Below are positions 51,954-60,071 of a stretch of 64,000 nucleotides of DNA, one piece after another. Below the pieces are notes generated by a model, which did not search any database, was not told the DNA's origin, and was given only the letters and a program-made list of their open reading frames with translations. A program made the translations under genes and the position numbers. Numbering within the stretch: the stretch's first letter is position 1; each line of letters starts with the position of its first letter. Source of the stretch: DASUAS01 sp963720765 (GTDB taxonomy: Bacteria > Actinomycetota > Acidimicrobiia > IMCC26256 > DASPTH01); the NCBI GenBank assembly GCA_963720765.1, contig CAVRGS010000002.1, positions 434,001 to 498,000 on the forward strand, written 5' to 3'.

Positions 51954-52958
51954 TCACCGCCGAGTCGGCAGGTCGTCGAGCGACGCAAACGCCCATGAGG
52001 GGCGCGCCGGTGCGCCCGACACACGGCCCACCGCGACCGCGGGGAACCCGTCGATGTCGGATCCCGCGACGAACTCCGATCGCTGCTTGACGACCGCGCC
52101 GGCGCGCACGACGCACGCGGGGCCGAGCACGCTGTGGTCGCACACGATCGCGCCCGGTTCCACCACCGATCCGGCGCCGATCCGACAACCGTGGATCATG
52201 GCGCCGGGACCGACGATCACACCGTCATCGAGCACGAGGTCGTTGTCGGGGAGCAGGTGCAGCACGGTGTTCTCGAGGATCTGCACGTCGGCACCGATGC
52301 GCACGGGCCCGTGCGAGTCGCCGATGATCTTCACGCCCGAGCCGATGATGGTGCGAGCGCCGACGACCACGTCACCGGTCAGCTCGGCAGAGGGGAACAG
52401 CACCGCGCTGGGCGCGACGGTGGGGACGATGCCGCGGTAGTCGTACAACTGGCCCATGGTGGTCATCTCCCGGATGCCGGTGGCAGCGGTCAACGTGGTG
52501 GAAGGGAGCGACAGGTCGCCGCCGCGCAACGTCGTGAGCCGCGCGAGGTCGTCGGCTGACGCGTACCGCACGATGCGCGCGGGACGGCCCACCGCGACCG
52601 CGTCGTCGGGCACGGTCATGCCCGGCGGCACCAACGTGCCTTCCCCGAGGAACACCCGATCGCCCAGCACCGCGCCGGGCATGAGGATCGACGCGTTGCC
52701 GATCTCGCAGAGGTCGCCGAGCGAGGCGCTGAGCACGAGGCAGCGGTGACCGAACACGGTGCGCCGTCCGATCACGGTCGGTGCCTCCGCAACGCCGACG
52801 ACGACGGAGTTCTCGAGCACGGCCGAACCAGCGCCGATCGACACGGTGCCGATGGCATCCGCGTCGGCGTGCACCGCACGCACGACTGCGCCCTGCGCGA
52901 GCACCGAATCCGCACCGAAGTGGGCCGTGCCGATCACGACCGACGATGCCGTCGTCAT
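51954..52958 (-). CDS. Tandem left-handed beta-helix (hexapeptide) protein
   Basis: 334 residues in two similar halves. The first (residues ~5-130) has IGAGSAVLENSVVVGVAEAP, IGRRTVFGHRCLVLSASLGD and LMPGAVLGDRVFLGEGTLVP; the second (~185-300) has LTGDVVVGARTIIGSGVKII, GADVQILENTVLHLLPDNDL and IVGPGAMIHGCRIGAGSVVE. Repeating [LIV]-G-x4 turns mark the hexapeptide fold, and the second half resembles gamma-carbonic-anhydrase/PaaY-like proteins. PaaY-type proteins are thioesterases or metal enzymes next to catabolic operons. Exact role unknown. Confidence 0.8.
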   Translation of the reverse strand: MTTASSVVIGTAHFGADSVLAQGAVVRAVHADADAIGTVSIGAGSAVLENSVVVGVAEAPTVIGRRTVFGHRCLVLSASLGDLCEIGNASILMPGAVLGDRVFLGEGTLVPPGMTVPDDAVAVGRPARIVRYASADDLARLTTLRGGDLSLPSTTLTAATGIREMTTMGQLYDYRGIVPTVAPSAVLFPSAELTGDVVVGARTIIGSGVKIIGDSHGPVRIGADVQILENTVLHLLPDNDLVLDDGVIVGPGAMIHGCRIGAGSVVEPGAIVCDHSVLGPACVVRAGAVVKQRSEFVAGSDIDGFPAVAVGRVSGAPARPSWAFASLDDLPTRR

Positions 52959-52975
52959 GGGATCGCAGGCTACGC

Positions 52976-53206
52976 ATGCCGGAGCGGTTCGGCCGGGGGC
53001 TCGCCGGTCGCCAGCGATGAATGCGTGGACCGCGACCTGCCGGTGACGCTCTCGCTCGAGGTCGACCGCGCGTCGGTGCTCGTCGTCGCGTCGTGGCACC
53101 GGCGTGGACACGCGTGGGTGCCGCCCGCGCCCTCGCGGACCGGTTCGGGCGCGCCGATCTCACCGGCCGCACCACGGCGCTGGTGGCGACGGTGCTGAAG
53201 GTCTGA
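52976..53206 (+). pseudogene. Short gene broken by frameshifts
   Basis: Three frames each carry part of one plausible protein: MPERFGRGLAGRQ from ATG 52976, then SDECVDRDLPVTLSLEVDRA and SVLVVASWHRRG, then VGAARALADRFGRADLTGRT and TALVATVLKV with a stop at 53206. The pieces are contiguous, so a ~75-residue gene with two indels is likely. I do not recognise the family. Confidence 0.3.
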
Positions 53207-53255
53207 CGCCGTAGCATCGGGCCTGGCACGGGGAAGCCGGCACACGGGACGCTGC

Positions 53256-54347
53256 ATGAACGGTCGGGCCGACATCGACATCGGCGGGCACGACATCGAG
53301 GAGGTCACCCTCGTCGCGCGCGGCATCGCCACCGCGGTGGCCCCCGAGACCGGACTCACCGACGTGCAAGCCGAGCTCCTGCAGGCGATCGCCGCCGCGC
53401 TCACCGGCCACCAGGTCGACTACCTCGCGCTCGAACCGCTGGGCCCCGCCGACCTCGCCGATGTGCTCGCCCGGCGCGACCTTGCCTACCGCCAGCGAAT
53501 CGTGCACCACATGGTGCTCGGCGAGCTGGTGCTGCGGCCGATCCCAGTCGTCGTCGCGCACCGCGTGGCGAAGTACGCAGAGGCGCTCGGCGTGAGGGAC
53601 AACTTCGTGCGCGTGGCGCGCCGGTACGCTCAGGGCGCGTACGGCCTCGCGTGGATGGACCTGGCGCGCAGCGGGTTCGTCGAGCACGTCCAGAACGCCG
53701 ACGGCGAGAGCAAGACCGCACTCGTGCAGTCACCGATCGCCCCCGCCGACATCGATCCCGCGCTCGAAGCGCGGTGGCAGGCGTTCGCCGAGTTGCCTCA
53801 CGACACCCTCGGCTACCAGGTGTGGGACATGTACGACAGTCGCGGGTTCGAGCTTCCCGGCGCACCCGGTGGACCTCCGGTCGGCCTCGCGCAGCACGAC
53901 TTCGTGCACGTGCTGGCTGATTACGGCACCAACCTGCGTGGCGAGGTGGAGGTGTTCGCGCTCATCGGCCGCGCCAATCCCGACCCGCAGGGCTTCGCGT
54001 GGCTGGCGACCCTCATCGGTCTCTTCGAGACCGGCTACATCACGAGCTCGGGCTTCTTCGACCGCGACGTGCGCGACCCTGTCATCCAGGCGCCCGGTAT
54101 GCACGTCCGCGTCGCCGACGGGATCCGCCGCGGCAAGGTGATCTGGCAACGCTGCAACCAGGACCTGTTCGACTTCGACTACCACGAGCTCGCGTCGTTG
54201 CCGGTCGAAGAGGTGCGGGAGATCATGGGCGTGCCACCGAAGTCTGAGGCTGCGTTCGCGGCGGGGTCGGCCGCGCTCGACTCGTTCGAGGGCATGTCCG
54301 AGACGCAGCGCAAGAAGGTCGCGGAGCGCAGGGGCGGCGGCGGGTGA
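53256..54347 (+). CDS. Coq4-like protein (paralogue 2)
   Basis: 363 residues. FAELPHDTLGYQVWDMYDSR and LAQHDFVHVLADYGTNLRGE contain the Coq4 metal signature HDxxHx11E: H214, D215, H218 and E230. The preceding LPHDTLG parallels LPEGTLG of paralogue 1, and Coq4 proteins have LP-GTLG at the same place. It has a longer N-terminus than paralogue 1 with HMVLGELVLRPIPVVVAHRV, possibly helical bundle. It overlaps the next broken gene by four bases (GTGA). Function outside ubiquinone synthesis is unknown. Confidence 0.68.
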   Translation: MNGRADIDIGGHDIEEVTLVARGIATAVAPETGLTDVQAELLQAIAAALTGHQVDYLALEPLGPADLADVLARRDLAYRQRIVHHMVLGELVLRPIPVVVAHRVAKYAEALGVRDNFVRVARRYAQGAYGLAWMDLARSGFVEHVQNADGESKTALVQSPIAPADIDPALEARWQAFAELPHDTLGYQVWDMYDSRGFELPGAPGGPPVGLAQHDFVHVLADYGTNLRGEVEVFALIGRANPDPQGFAWLATLIGLFETGYITSSGFFDRDVRDPVIQAPGMHVRVADGIRRGKVIWQRCNQDLFDFDYHELASLPVEEVREIMGVPPKSEAAFAAGSAALDSFEGMSETQRKKVAERRGGGG

Positions 54348-54700
54348 ATCGGAACTTCACGCAGGCGATGTCGGTGCGGTGCTCCGACACCGAGAAGATG
54401 GAGCGGGTCATCGAGCTCCGGCGCCAGTGGGACCACGACCAGGCGCAGGCAGACATCATGGGCTCCTGGGCATCCGGGTGCTCGCCGACCGCCAGACGCC
54501 CGACGAGTATCTGATCCTCGCCGACATCGGGATGGTCGACCCCGACGTGTGCGCCGCCGACGAAGCGGCGCGACAACGAACGCCCCGAGACTCAGGACAC
54601 GGCGCGACGCACACGCGAGCTGCTCGACGAAGATCCCGTCGACCGCCACTACGACCGCCTGTCCCTCACCGACGGCCGAGCCCGTGGGGCGCGACGCGCG
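54344..54700 (+). pseudogene. Small hypothetical gene broken by two compensating frameshifts
   Basis: GTG 54344 starts NRNFTQAMSVRCSDTEKMER and VIELRRQWDHDQAQADIMG; the frame then moves near 54465 to GIRVLADRQTPDEYLILADI with GMVDPDVCAADEAA, and near 54567 back to RDNERPETQDTARRTRELLD with EDPVDRHYDRLSLTDG. The end is not clear because that frame stays open into the next gene. The strand-helix pattern suggests a small alpha-beta-barrel protein. It is coupled to the Coq4-like gene upstream. Confidence 0.4.
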
Positions 54701-54781
54701 ACCGGCCGAACACGTCGTCGACCCTCGTCGGGGAAGTTGGTACGTTCCCGTGGCGCACCGTGCGAACCCGAGGGGAGCCGC

Positions 54782-55894
54782 ATGAGCTACGAGAGCGACG
54801 TCGAGTCGATCAAGCTCGGCTATCTGTTCGACTTCAAGTTGCCCGACGGGTTCCCGCAGGAGCAGCGCGACGACCTGATGCTGCCGTTCCGCATGGTCTT
54901 CGCCGACGGCCTCGCGCGGGGGCTCATCGACCGGCCGGTCGAGATCGTGTTCCGCGAGGTCGAGGGCCTGCCGAAGGGAAGTGTCAAGGCGGTGATCGAC
55001 GCGTTCGGCGACCTCGTCGACGAAGGCTGCCTCGCGGTGTTCGGGCCCGCGATCACCGACAACGCGGTGCCGACGCGCGAGGCGATCGAACGAAGGTTCG
55101 AGGTGCCGGCCATCAGCGTGTGCGGAGCGGAGGAGTGGCTGGGCGAGTGGACGTTCGCGCTGCCGCAGGGCTCCATGACCGACGAGCCGATCTACTGGGC
55201 CGATCTGCTCGCCGGACGCGGGCACACCGAGGTGGGTGTCCTCATCGAAGGCTCGCTCATCGGCGAGTCGTACGCGCGCAACTTCCGCAAGGCGTGCGCG
55301 ACGCGCGGCATCCGCGTCGTGGCCGAAGAGCACATCGCGCAGACTGCCCAGGACGTCGGCGACGCGGTGCGCAAGGTGCGCGACGCGCAGGCGACCGCGC
55401 TGGTGCACTGCGGTTTCGGGTTCGGTCTCGTGCAGGTGAACCCCGTGCTGCGCGAGCTCGGCTGGGACCCGCCGCGGGTGATGGGCACCGCGTTCGAGAA
55501 CGCGTGGATCAACCCGGTGATGTGGCAGGCCATCGTGGGCTGGATCGGTCTCGACCAGTACGACGAGGGGAACCCGGTTGGGCAGCAGTTCCTCGACCGG
55601 TTCGAGGCCGAAGCCGGTCGGCGGCCGCAGTACTGCGTACCGGTCGTCAACCGCGACCTCGCCACCGTGTTCCTGCACGCGTTCGCCGACGCGCATCCGC
55701 TGACGCCGCGCGGGGTGCAGGAGGCTCTCGAACGGGTGAAGATGGTGCCGGCGGCGTCGGGCGCGCCGGGCACCTACCTCTCCTTCGGCAAGTGGACGCG
55801 CCGGGGTTGGATGGGTGCGGGCTACCTGGTGGCCCGCGAGCTCGACCCCGACGGCGTCACCTCTCGCCTGGTCGGTCGCTTCGGGACGGGATGA
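54782..55894 (+). CDS. Type 1 periplasmic-binding-fold protein without signal peptide (paralogue 2)
   Basis: 370 residues from ATG 54782, with GAGGGGAGC just upstream. It starts ESIKLGYLFDFKLPDGFPQE, and has DEGCLAVFGPAITDNAVPTR, GRGHTEVGVLIEGSLIGESY and LRELGWDPPRVMGTAFENAW, parallel to the paralogue at 34040-35113 (LAWDPPRIMSTAFMFY). There is no signal peptide and no transporter gene alongside. A cytosolic sensor or allosteric partner for nearby catabolic enzymes is the best guess. Confidence 0.77.
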   Translation: MSYESDVESIKLGYLFDFKLPDGFPQEQRDDLMLPFRMVFADGLARGLIDRPVEIVFREVEGLPKGSVKAVIDAFGDLVDEGCLAVFGPAITDNAVPTREAIERRFEVPAISVCGAEEWLGEWTFALPQGSMTDEPIYWADLLAGRGHTEVGVLIEGSLIGESYARNFRKACATRGIRVVAEEHIAQTAQDVGDAVRKVRDAQATALVHCGFGFGLVQVNPVLRELGWDPPRVMGTAFENAWINPVMWQAIVGWIGLDQYDEGNPVGQQFLDRFEAEAGRRPQYCVPVVNRDLATVFLHAFADAHPLTPRGVQEALERVKMVPAASGAPGTYLSFGKWTRRGWMGAGYLVARELDPDGVTSRLVGRFGTG

Positions 55895-55947
55895 ACGACA
55901 CGTGGTAGAGCATGGGGATTCGGTGGACGATCGACAGGAGCACGGTG

Positions 55948-56775
55948 ATGAAAGCTGACGCATTCAGGTACGACGGCAAGCGCGCCCTGGTCGTGGGCGG
56001 CGCGACCGGTATGGGCGCGGCGGTCGCCGAGCTGGTGCAGGATCTCGGCGCCGAGGTGATCGTGATGGACTTCGCGCCGGTCACCCTCGCGGGGGCCAAG
56101 GCGATCAGCCTCGACCTGCGCGACAAGGCGAGCATCGATGCCGCCATCGACGAGTGCGGTGGACCGATCCACGCGCTGTTCTCGTGCGCGGGTGTGGCCG
56201 ACGGCACTGCGGGGATCGAGAAGATCAACTTCATCGGTCACCGTCACCTGATCGACCGCGCCATCGAGAAGGGCTACCTCGGTCGGGGGAGTGCGGTCGG
56301 CTTCATCTCGTCGACCGCGGGTCTCGGGTGGCGCAAGCACCTCGACGAGGTGAAGGCGTACCTCGACGCCGCACCCGACTTCGACTCCGCCGTCGCGTGG
56401 ATCGAGGCCAACCCCGACAAGGCCAGCTACACCTGGAGCAAGCAGTCGATCAACGTCTACGTGCAGAGCCGCGCGCTCGAGTTGCTGAAGCAGGGCATCC
56501 GCGTCAACGCGATCCTGCCCGGCCCCACCGACACTCCGCTCGCGCGCGCCAACGCCGAGACGTGGCTCGGCTTCGGCACTGACTACCGGAGCGACGCCGG
56601 CATCGAGGCATCGCGACCCGACGAGCAGGCGGGGCCGCTCGTCTTCCTGTGCAGTGATGCGGCATCGCACGTGAGCGGCGAGATCCTCATCGTCGACGCC
56701 GGGTTCACCGGCTCGGGCGTCACCGGCGCCTACGAGACCGCGGCGATGGCGGTCGAGTTCATGGAGAACATGTAG
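55948..56775 (+). CDS. Short-chain dehydrogenase (3-alpha-hydroxysteroid dehydrogenase-like)
   Basis: 275 residues from ATG 55948, behind GACAGGAGCACGGTG. VVGGATGMGAAVAELVQDLG is the coenzyme site, and after the second strand come DFAPVTLAGAKAISLDLRDK and IHALFSCAGVADGTAGIEK. FISSTAGLGWRKHLDEVKAY with YTWSKQSINVYVQSRA is the catalytic part. The short coenzyme domain and long substrate loop resemble the 3-alpha-hydroxysteroid dehydrogenase/carveol dehydrogenase branch. It ends before a perfect 30-base palindrome. Confidence 0.85.
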   Translation: MKADAFRYDGKRALVVGGATGMGAAVAELVQDLGAEVIVMDFAPVTLAGAKAISLDLRDKASIDAAIDECGGPIHALFSCAGVADGTAGIEKINFIGHRHLIDRAIEKGYLGRGSAVGFISSTAGLGWRKHLDEVKAYLDAAPDFDSAVAWIEANPDKASYTWSKQSINVYVQSRALELLKQGIRVNAILPGPTDTPLARANAETWLGFGTDYRSDAGIEASRPDEQAGPLVFLCSDAASHVSGEILIVDAGFTGSGVTGAYETAAMAVEFMENM

Positions 56776-56780
56776 CGCGG

Positions 56781-56810
56781 CGGTCCGCGACGGTGCACCG
56801 TCGCGGACCG
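56781..56810. terminator. Perfect palindrome between convergent genes
   Basis: CGGTCCGCGACGGTG followed directly by CACCGTCGCGGACCG makes a perfect 15-bp inverted repeat, five bases after the SDR stop and 10 before the stop of the convergent YCII gene. A bidirectional terminator is likely. Confidence 0.72.
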
Positions 56811-56820
56811 TGTCGCCCGG

Positions 56821-57183
56821 TCACCAGTACTTCGCGACCGGGCGGACCTCGATCGCACCGCCGAGGCGCGCCGCGGGGATGCGCGACGCAAGCGCGATCG
56901 CGGCGTCGAGGTCGTCGGCCTCGAACACGGCGAAGCCACCGACCGCGCCGTCGGCCCCGAGGTGCGCGCCCTGGCGCACGTCGACCGTGCCGTCCTTGAC
57001 GACGACGGTGCGGGCGTCGGCCGGCAGGCCGAGTGGCGGACCGGGCGCAACGCCCGCCGTCTGGTTGAGCGCTGCGTAGTCGGCGTAGATCGCGGTCTGC
57101 TCCTCCTGCGGCAGCGCGTCCCACTCCGGGGTGCCGGGCAGCGGGGTGGTGCCTTGGTAGATCATCAACACGAACTGTTCCAT
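56821..57183 (-). CDS. YCII/DGPF-domain protein
   Basis: 120 residues. MEQFVLMIYQGTTPLPGTPE, LPQEEQTAIYADYAALNQTA, then VKDGTVDVRQGAHLGADGAV and GGFAVFEADDLDAAIALASR with a final EVRPVAKYW: the standard YciI-like DGPF pattern, a ferredoxin-like fold with unknown enzyme activity. DGPF proteins are usually linked to ECF sigma factors. Here an ECF41 sigma gene lies directly upstream, and the gap contains a near-consensus ECF41 promoter (57233-57259). Confidence 0.85.
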   Translation of the reverse strand: MEQFVLMIYQGTTPLPGTPEWDALPQEEQTAIYADYAALNQTAGVAPGPPLGLPADARTVVVKDGTVDVRQGAHLGADGAVGGFAVFEADDLDAAIALASRIPAARLGGAIEVRPVAKYW

Positions 57184-57232
57184 GATGTGCTCCTCGAGAG
57201 CTCGGCGTGCATCGCTGTCTGTGCACTCCGTT

Positions 57233-57259
57233 GTCGTGCGGCGCCGAATCGTTGTGACA
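57233..57259 (-). promoter_or_regulatory. ECF41-type promoter for the YCII gene
   Basis: On the minus strand TGTCACA (57259-57253), 16 bases, then CGAC (57236-57233). The published ECF41 consensus is TGTCACA-N16-CGTC, so the -35 is exact, the spacing exact, and the -10 differs by one base. The promoter lies in the gap between the sigma gene and the YCII gene. Confidence 0.65.
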
Positions 57260-57260
57260 C

Positions 57261-58133
57261 TCAGTCGAGGGTGACGATGTCGAGCGCGGCGATGCGCTCG
57301 TCGTCGCCGGTCACGTCGATCGACACGATGCGGTCATCGCGCAGCGTGAACTGCACCACCCCGCGGATCTGACCACCGGGCGCCCACACGAACGCGGCGA
57401 TGCCGTCGACGAGCGCGAGCGTCGCACCGCGCGCGCCACCCGAGAGCACGTTCGCAACGGCTTCGGCACCGCGCGTCTCGCGGAGCGAGCCCATCGCCAC
57501 CGCCGCGGCGTCGGGGCGCAGCACCACGTCGGGGGCGAGCAGCTGCATGAGCGCGTCGAAATCGCCACCGCGCGCGGCGCGGAGGAACGCGTCGACCACG
57601 TCGCGCTCGGCGCACGAGATCGAGCTGTCCGCCGGGCGTGCTGCCCTGGAGTCGGCGACGGGCCCGGCTCGCGAGTTGGCGTGACGCGTCGGGGCTGCGG
57701 CCCAGTATCTCGGCGACGTCGTCGAAGGGCACTCCGAACACGTCATGGAGCACGAACGCGACCCGCTCCGCTGGTCCGAGCCGATCGAGGACCATCATGA
57801 GCGCCGTGCCCACCGACTCGGCGAGCAGCGCTTCGCCCACCGGATCTGCGGTGGCGTCGGTGTCGGGCGCTCCGCTGGCGGCGAGATCGTCGACCGGGTC
57901 CTCCGGCCGGGCCCGCCGCGCGCGAGCCGATCGAGGCACACGCGACCCACCACGGTGGTGAGCAGACCACCGATGTTCTCGATCGCGGCGGGATCGTTGC
58001 GTCGGAGTCGCAGCCACGTCTCCTGCACCGCGTCGTCGGCCTCGGCATGCGAGCCGAGCATGCGGTAGGCGAGCGCGTGGAGTCGGGGTCGGCTCTCCTC
58101 GAATCGTGCTGTGAGCCAGTCGTCGTCGTGCAT
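57261..58133 (-). CDS. ECF41-type sigma factor with C-terminal SnoaL domain, two frameshifts
   Basis: Three frames read in order: sigma region 2 (MHDDDWLTARFEESRPRLHA, LAYRMLGSHAEADDAVQETW, LRLRRND) from ATG 58133; after a break near 57920, region 4 (LDRLGPAERVAFVLHDVFGV, PFDDVAEILGRSPDASRQLA, SRARRR); after a break near 57640, a SnoaL-type domain (VVDAFLRAARGGDFDALMQL, LAPDVVLRPD) to 57261. This is the ECF41 layout, where the SnoaL domain tunes sigma activity in place of an anti-sigma factor. Repaired length is about 290 residues. The breaks compensate each other. A matching promoter precedes the adjacent YCII gene. Confidence 0.82.
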
Positions 58134-58256
58134 GCCGTCCTCGCTTCGTGAGCTGCGTCACCAGGATGTCGCCATGGCCATGTCGGCTGGCGCGTCGGGG
58201 GTGTGACCGAGAAATCTTCCGGGAAGTGCGCCCGACCACGACGGTAGAGTGCGCAC

Positions 58257-59978
58257 GTGTCCGGCCCGGTGCTGCTCGTGGTCGACGACGACGTCGACGC
58301 CCTGCACGACATCGAGGAGACGTTGCGCGACCGCTACGGCCGCCACTACCGCGTCGAATGCCTGCGTTCGCCGTTCGAAGCCCGGGCCCGGCTCGACGCG
58401 CTCGCCGCCGATCACGATGACGTCGCGATCGTGCTCGCAGGCCAGTGGCTCGACGGCATGACCGGCAGCGACCTCCTCGACACGGCGCGCCGGCTCCACC
58501 CCCACTCGAAGCGGGCGGTGATCCTCCACTGGGGACAGTGGGGGGATCCGGCGACCGGCGAAGCGATCTTCGACGCCATCGCCCGCGCTCGGATCGACCA
58601 CTACGTGATCCGCCCGACGCCCGCACCGGACGAACTGTTCCACCACGCCATCACCGGGATGCTGTTGGAGTGGGCCGACTCGCAGCGGCAGTCGCCGCAC
58701 ACCATCCACGTCATCGGCCGGTCGTGGGACGGGCGCGCCTACGAGCTGCGCCAACTGCTCGGTCGTTGCGCGATGCCCCACGCCTTCTCATTGGCGGACT
58801 CGCCCGACGGCCGGGAGCTGGTCGAGCAGGCGGGAGCAGGTGAAGCCGACAGTGGTGGCACCGGCGGCTTCCCGCTCGTGATCTTCCCCGACGGCACCGT
58901 GCTGCGCGACCCCACCAACGCCGAGCTGGTCGAGGCGTCCGGATCGCCGGTCGATCCGCCGAGCACGGCCTTCGACCTCGTCATCGTGGGCGCCGGGCCC
59001 GCGGGCCTGTCGGCCGCGGTGTACGGCGCCTCCGAGGGCTTCAACACGCTGGTGGTCGACAGCGGCGGGATCGGTGGGCAGGCGACGTCGAGCTCGCTGA
59101 TCCGCAACTACCTCGGCTTCCCGCGTGGAGTGAGCGGTCGGCGGCTCGCGCAATCGGCCTACGAGCAGGCGTGGGTGTTCGGCGCGCACTTCGCGTTCAT
59201 GCAGTTCGTCACCATGCTCGGACGCGACGACGACGGCATCTGGGTCGACCTCTCCGACAGCGGTCGGATCCGCACGCGCTCGGTGCTGCTCGCCACCGGC
59301 GCGGAGTACCAACGCATCGGTATCCCCGAGCTCGAGGAGCTCAACGGTGCCGGCGTCTACTACGGCGGCACCGCGTCCGAGGCGTCGAGCATGTCCGACC
59401 GCGAGGTGTACGTCGTCGGTGGAGCGAACTCCGCGGGGCAAGCCGCGCTGCACCTGGCGCGCTATGCCGCCCACGTGACCCTGGTGGTGCGAGCCGACAC
59501 GCTCGACGCGGGCATGTCCGACTACCTCGTGCAACAGGTCGAGGCCACGCCGCGCCTCGATGTGCGCGTCGGCACCGAAGTGGTCGGGGGCGGCGGAAAG
59601 GCCCGGCTCGAACAGCTCGTGCTGCGCGACCGCGCCACCGGCAACGACGAGACGGTGGCGGCCGACGGTCTGTTCCTCATGATCGGCGCCCGGCCGCACA
59701 CCGGCTGGTTGCCGGACGCGGTCGCCCGCGACGGCCAGGGCTTCGTCCTCACCGGCGCCGATGTTCTGCCCACCGGCGCGTGGCCGCTCGAGCGCGCGCC
59801 GCTCTCGTTGGAGACCAGCGTGCCCGGTGTGCTCGCGGCCGGCGACCTGCGCCACGGCGCGGTTCGGCGGGTGGCGTCGGCCGTCGGCGAGGGATCCGTG
59901 GCGGTGCAGCAGCTGCACCGGATCTTCGCACTCGACGACCTCCACCCGAGCGGTCGTCGGGACGCCGCGATCCGGTGA
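58257..59978 (+). CDS. Receiver-domain/thioredoxin-reductase-like flavoprotein fusion
   Basis: 573 residues from GTG. The first ~130 residues are receiver-like (VLLVVDDDVDALHDIEETLR, with VLAGQWLDGMTGSDLLDTAR after). Residues ~140-235 form a thioredoxin-like middle (HTIHVIGRSWDGRAYELRQL, then GGFPLVIFPDGTVLRDPTNA). A class II thioredoxin-reductase fold follows: FDLVIVGAGPAGLSAAVYGA, GGIGGQATSSSLIRNYLGFP, VYVVGGANSAGQAALHLARY and SVPGVLAAGDLRHGAVRRVA. The CxxC pair is absent: the segment before the NADPH motif reads TASEASSMSDREVY. So it cannot be a normal thioredoxin reductase. Divergent from the ECF41 gene. Confidence 0.87.
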   Translation: MSGPVLLVVDDDVDALHDIEETLRDRYGRHYRVECLRSPFEARARLDALAADHDDVAIVLAGQWLDGMTGSDLLDTARRLHPHSKRAVILHWGQWGDPATGEAIFDAIARARIDHYVIRPTPAPDELFHHAITGMLLEWADSQRQSPHTIHVIGRSWDGRAYELRQLLGRCAMPHAFSLADSPDGRELVEQAGAGEADSGGTGGFPLVIFPDGTVLRDPTNAELVEASGSPVDPPSTAFDLVIVGAGPAGLSAAVYGASEGFNTLVVDSGGIGGQATSSSLIRNYLGFPRGVSGRRLAQSAYEQAWVFGAHFAFMQFVTMLGRDDDGIWVDLSDSGRIRTRSVLLATGAEYQRIGIPELEELNGAGVYYGGTASEASSMSDREVYVVGGANSAGQAALHLARYAAHVTLVVRADTLDAGMSDYLVQQVEATPRLDVRVGTEVVGGGGKARLEQLVLRDRATGNDETVAADGLFLMIGARPHTGWLPDAVARDGQGFVLTGADVLPTGAWPLERAPLSLETSVPGVLAAGDLRHGAVRRVASAVGEGSVAVQQLHRIFALDDLHPSGRRDAAIR

Positions 59979-60071
59979 GCCGGTCGAGCACCTCGTGCGT
60001 GGCACCGGGGCCCCAGGACGGGGGTGCGGACTAGCGTCGGGGCGTTCGCGATTGCACACAGGAGATCCGCC

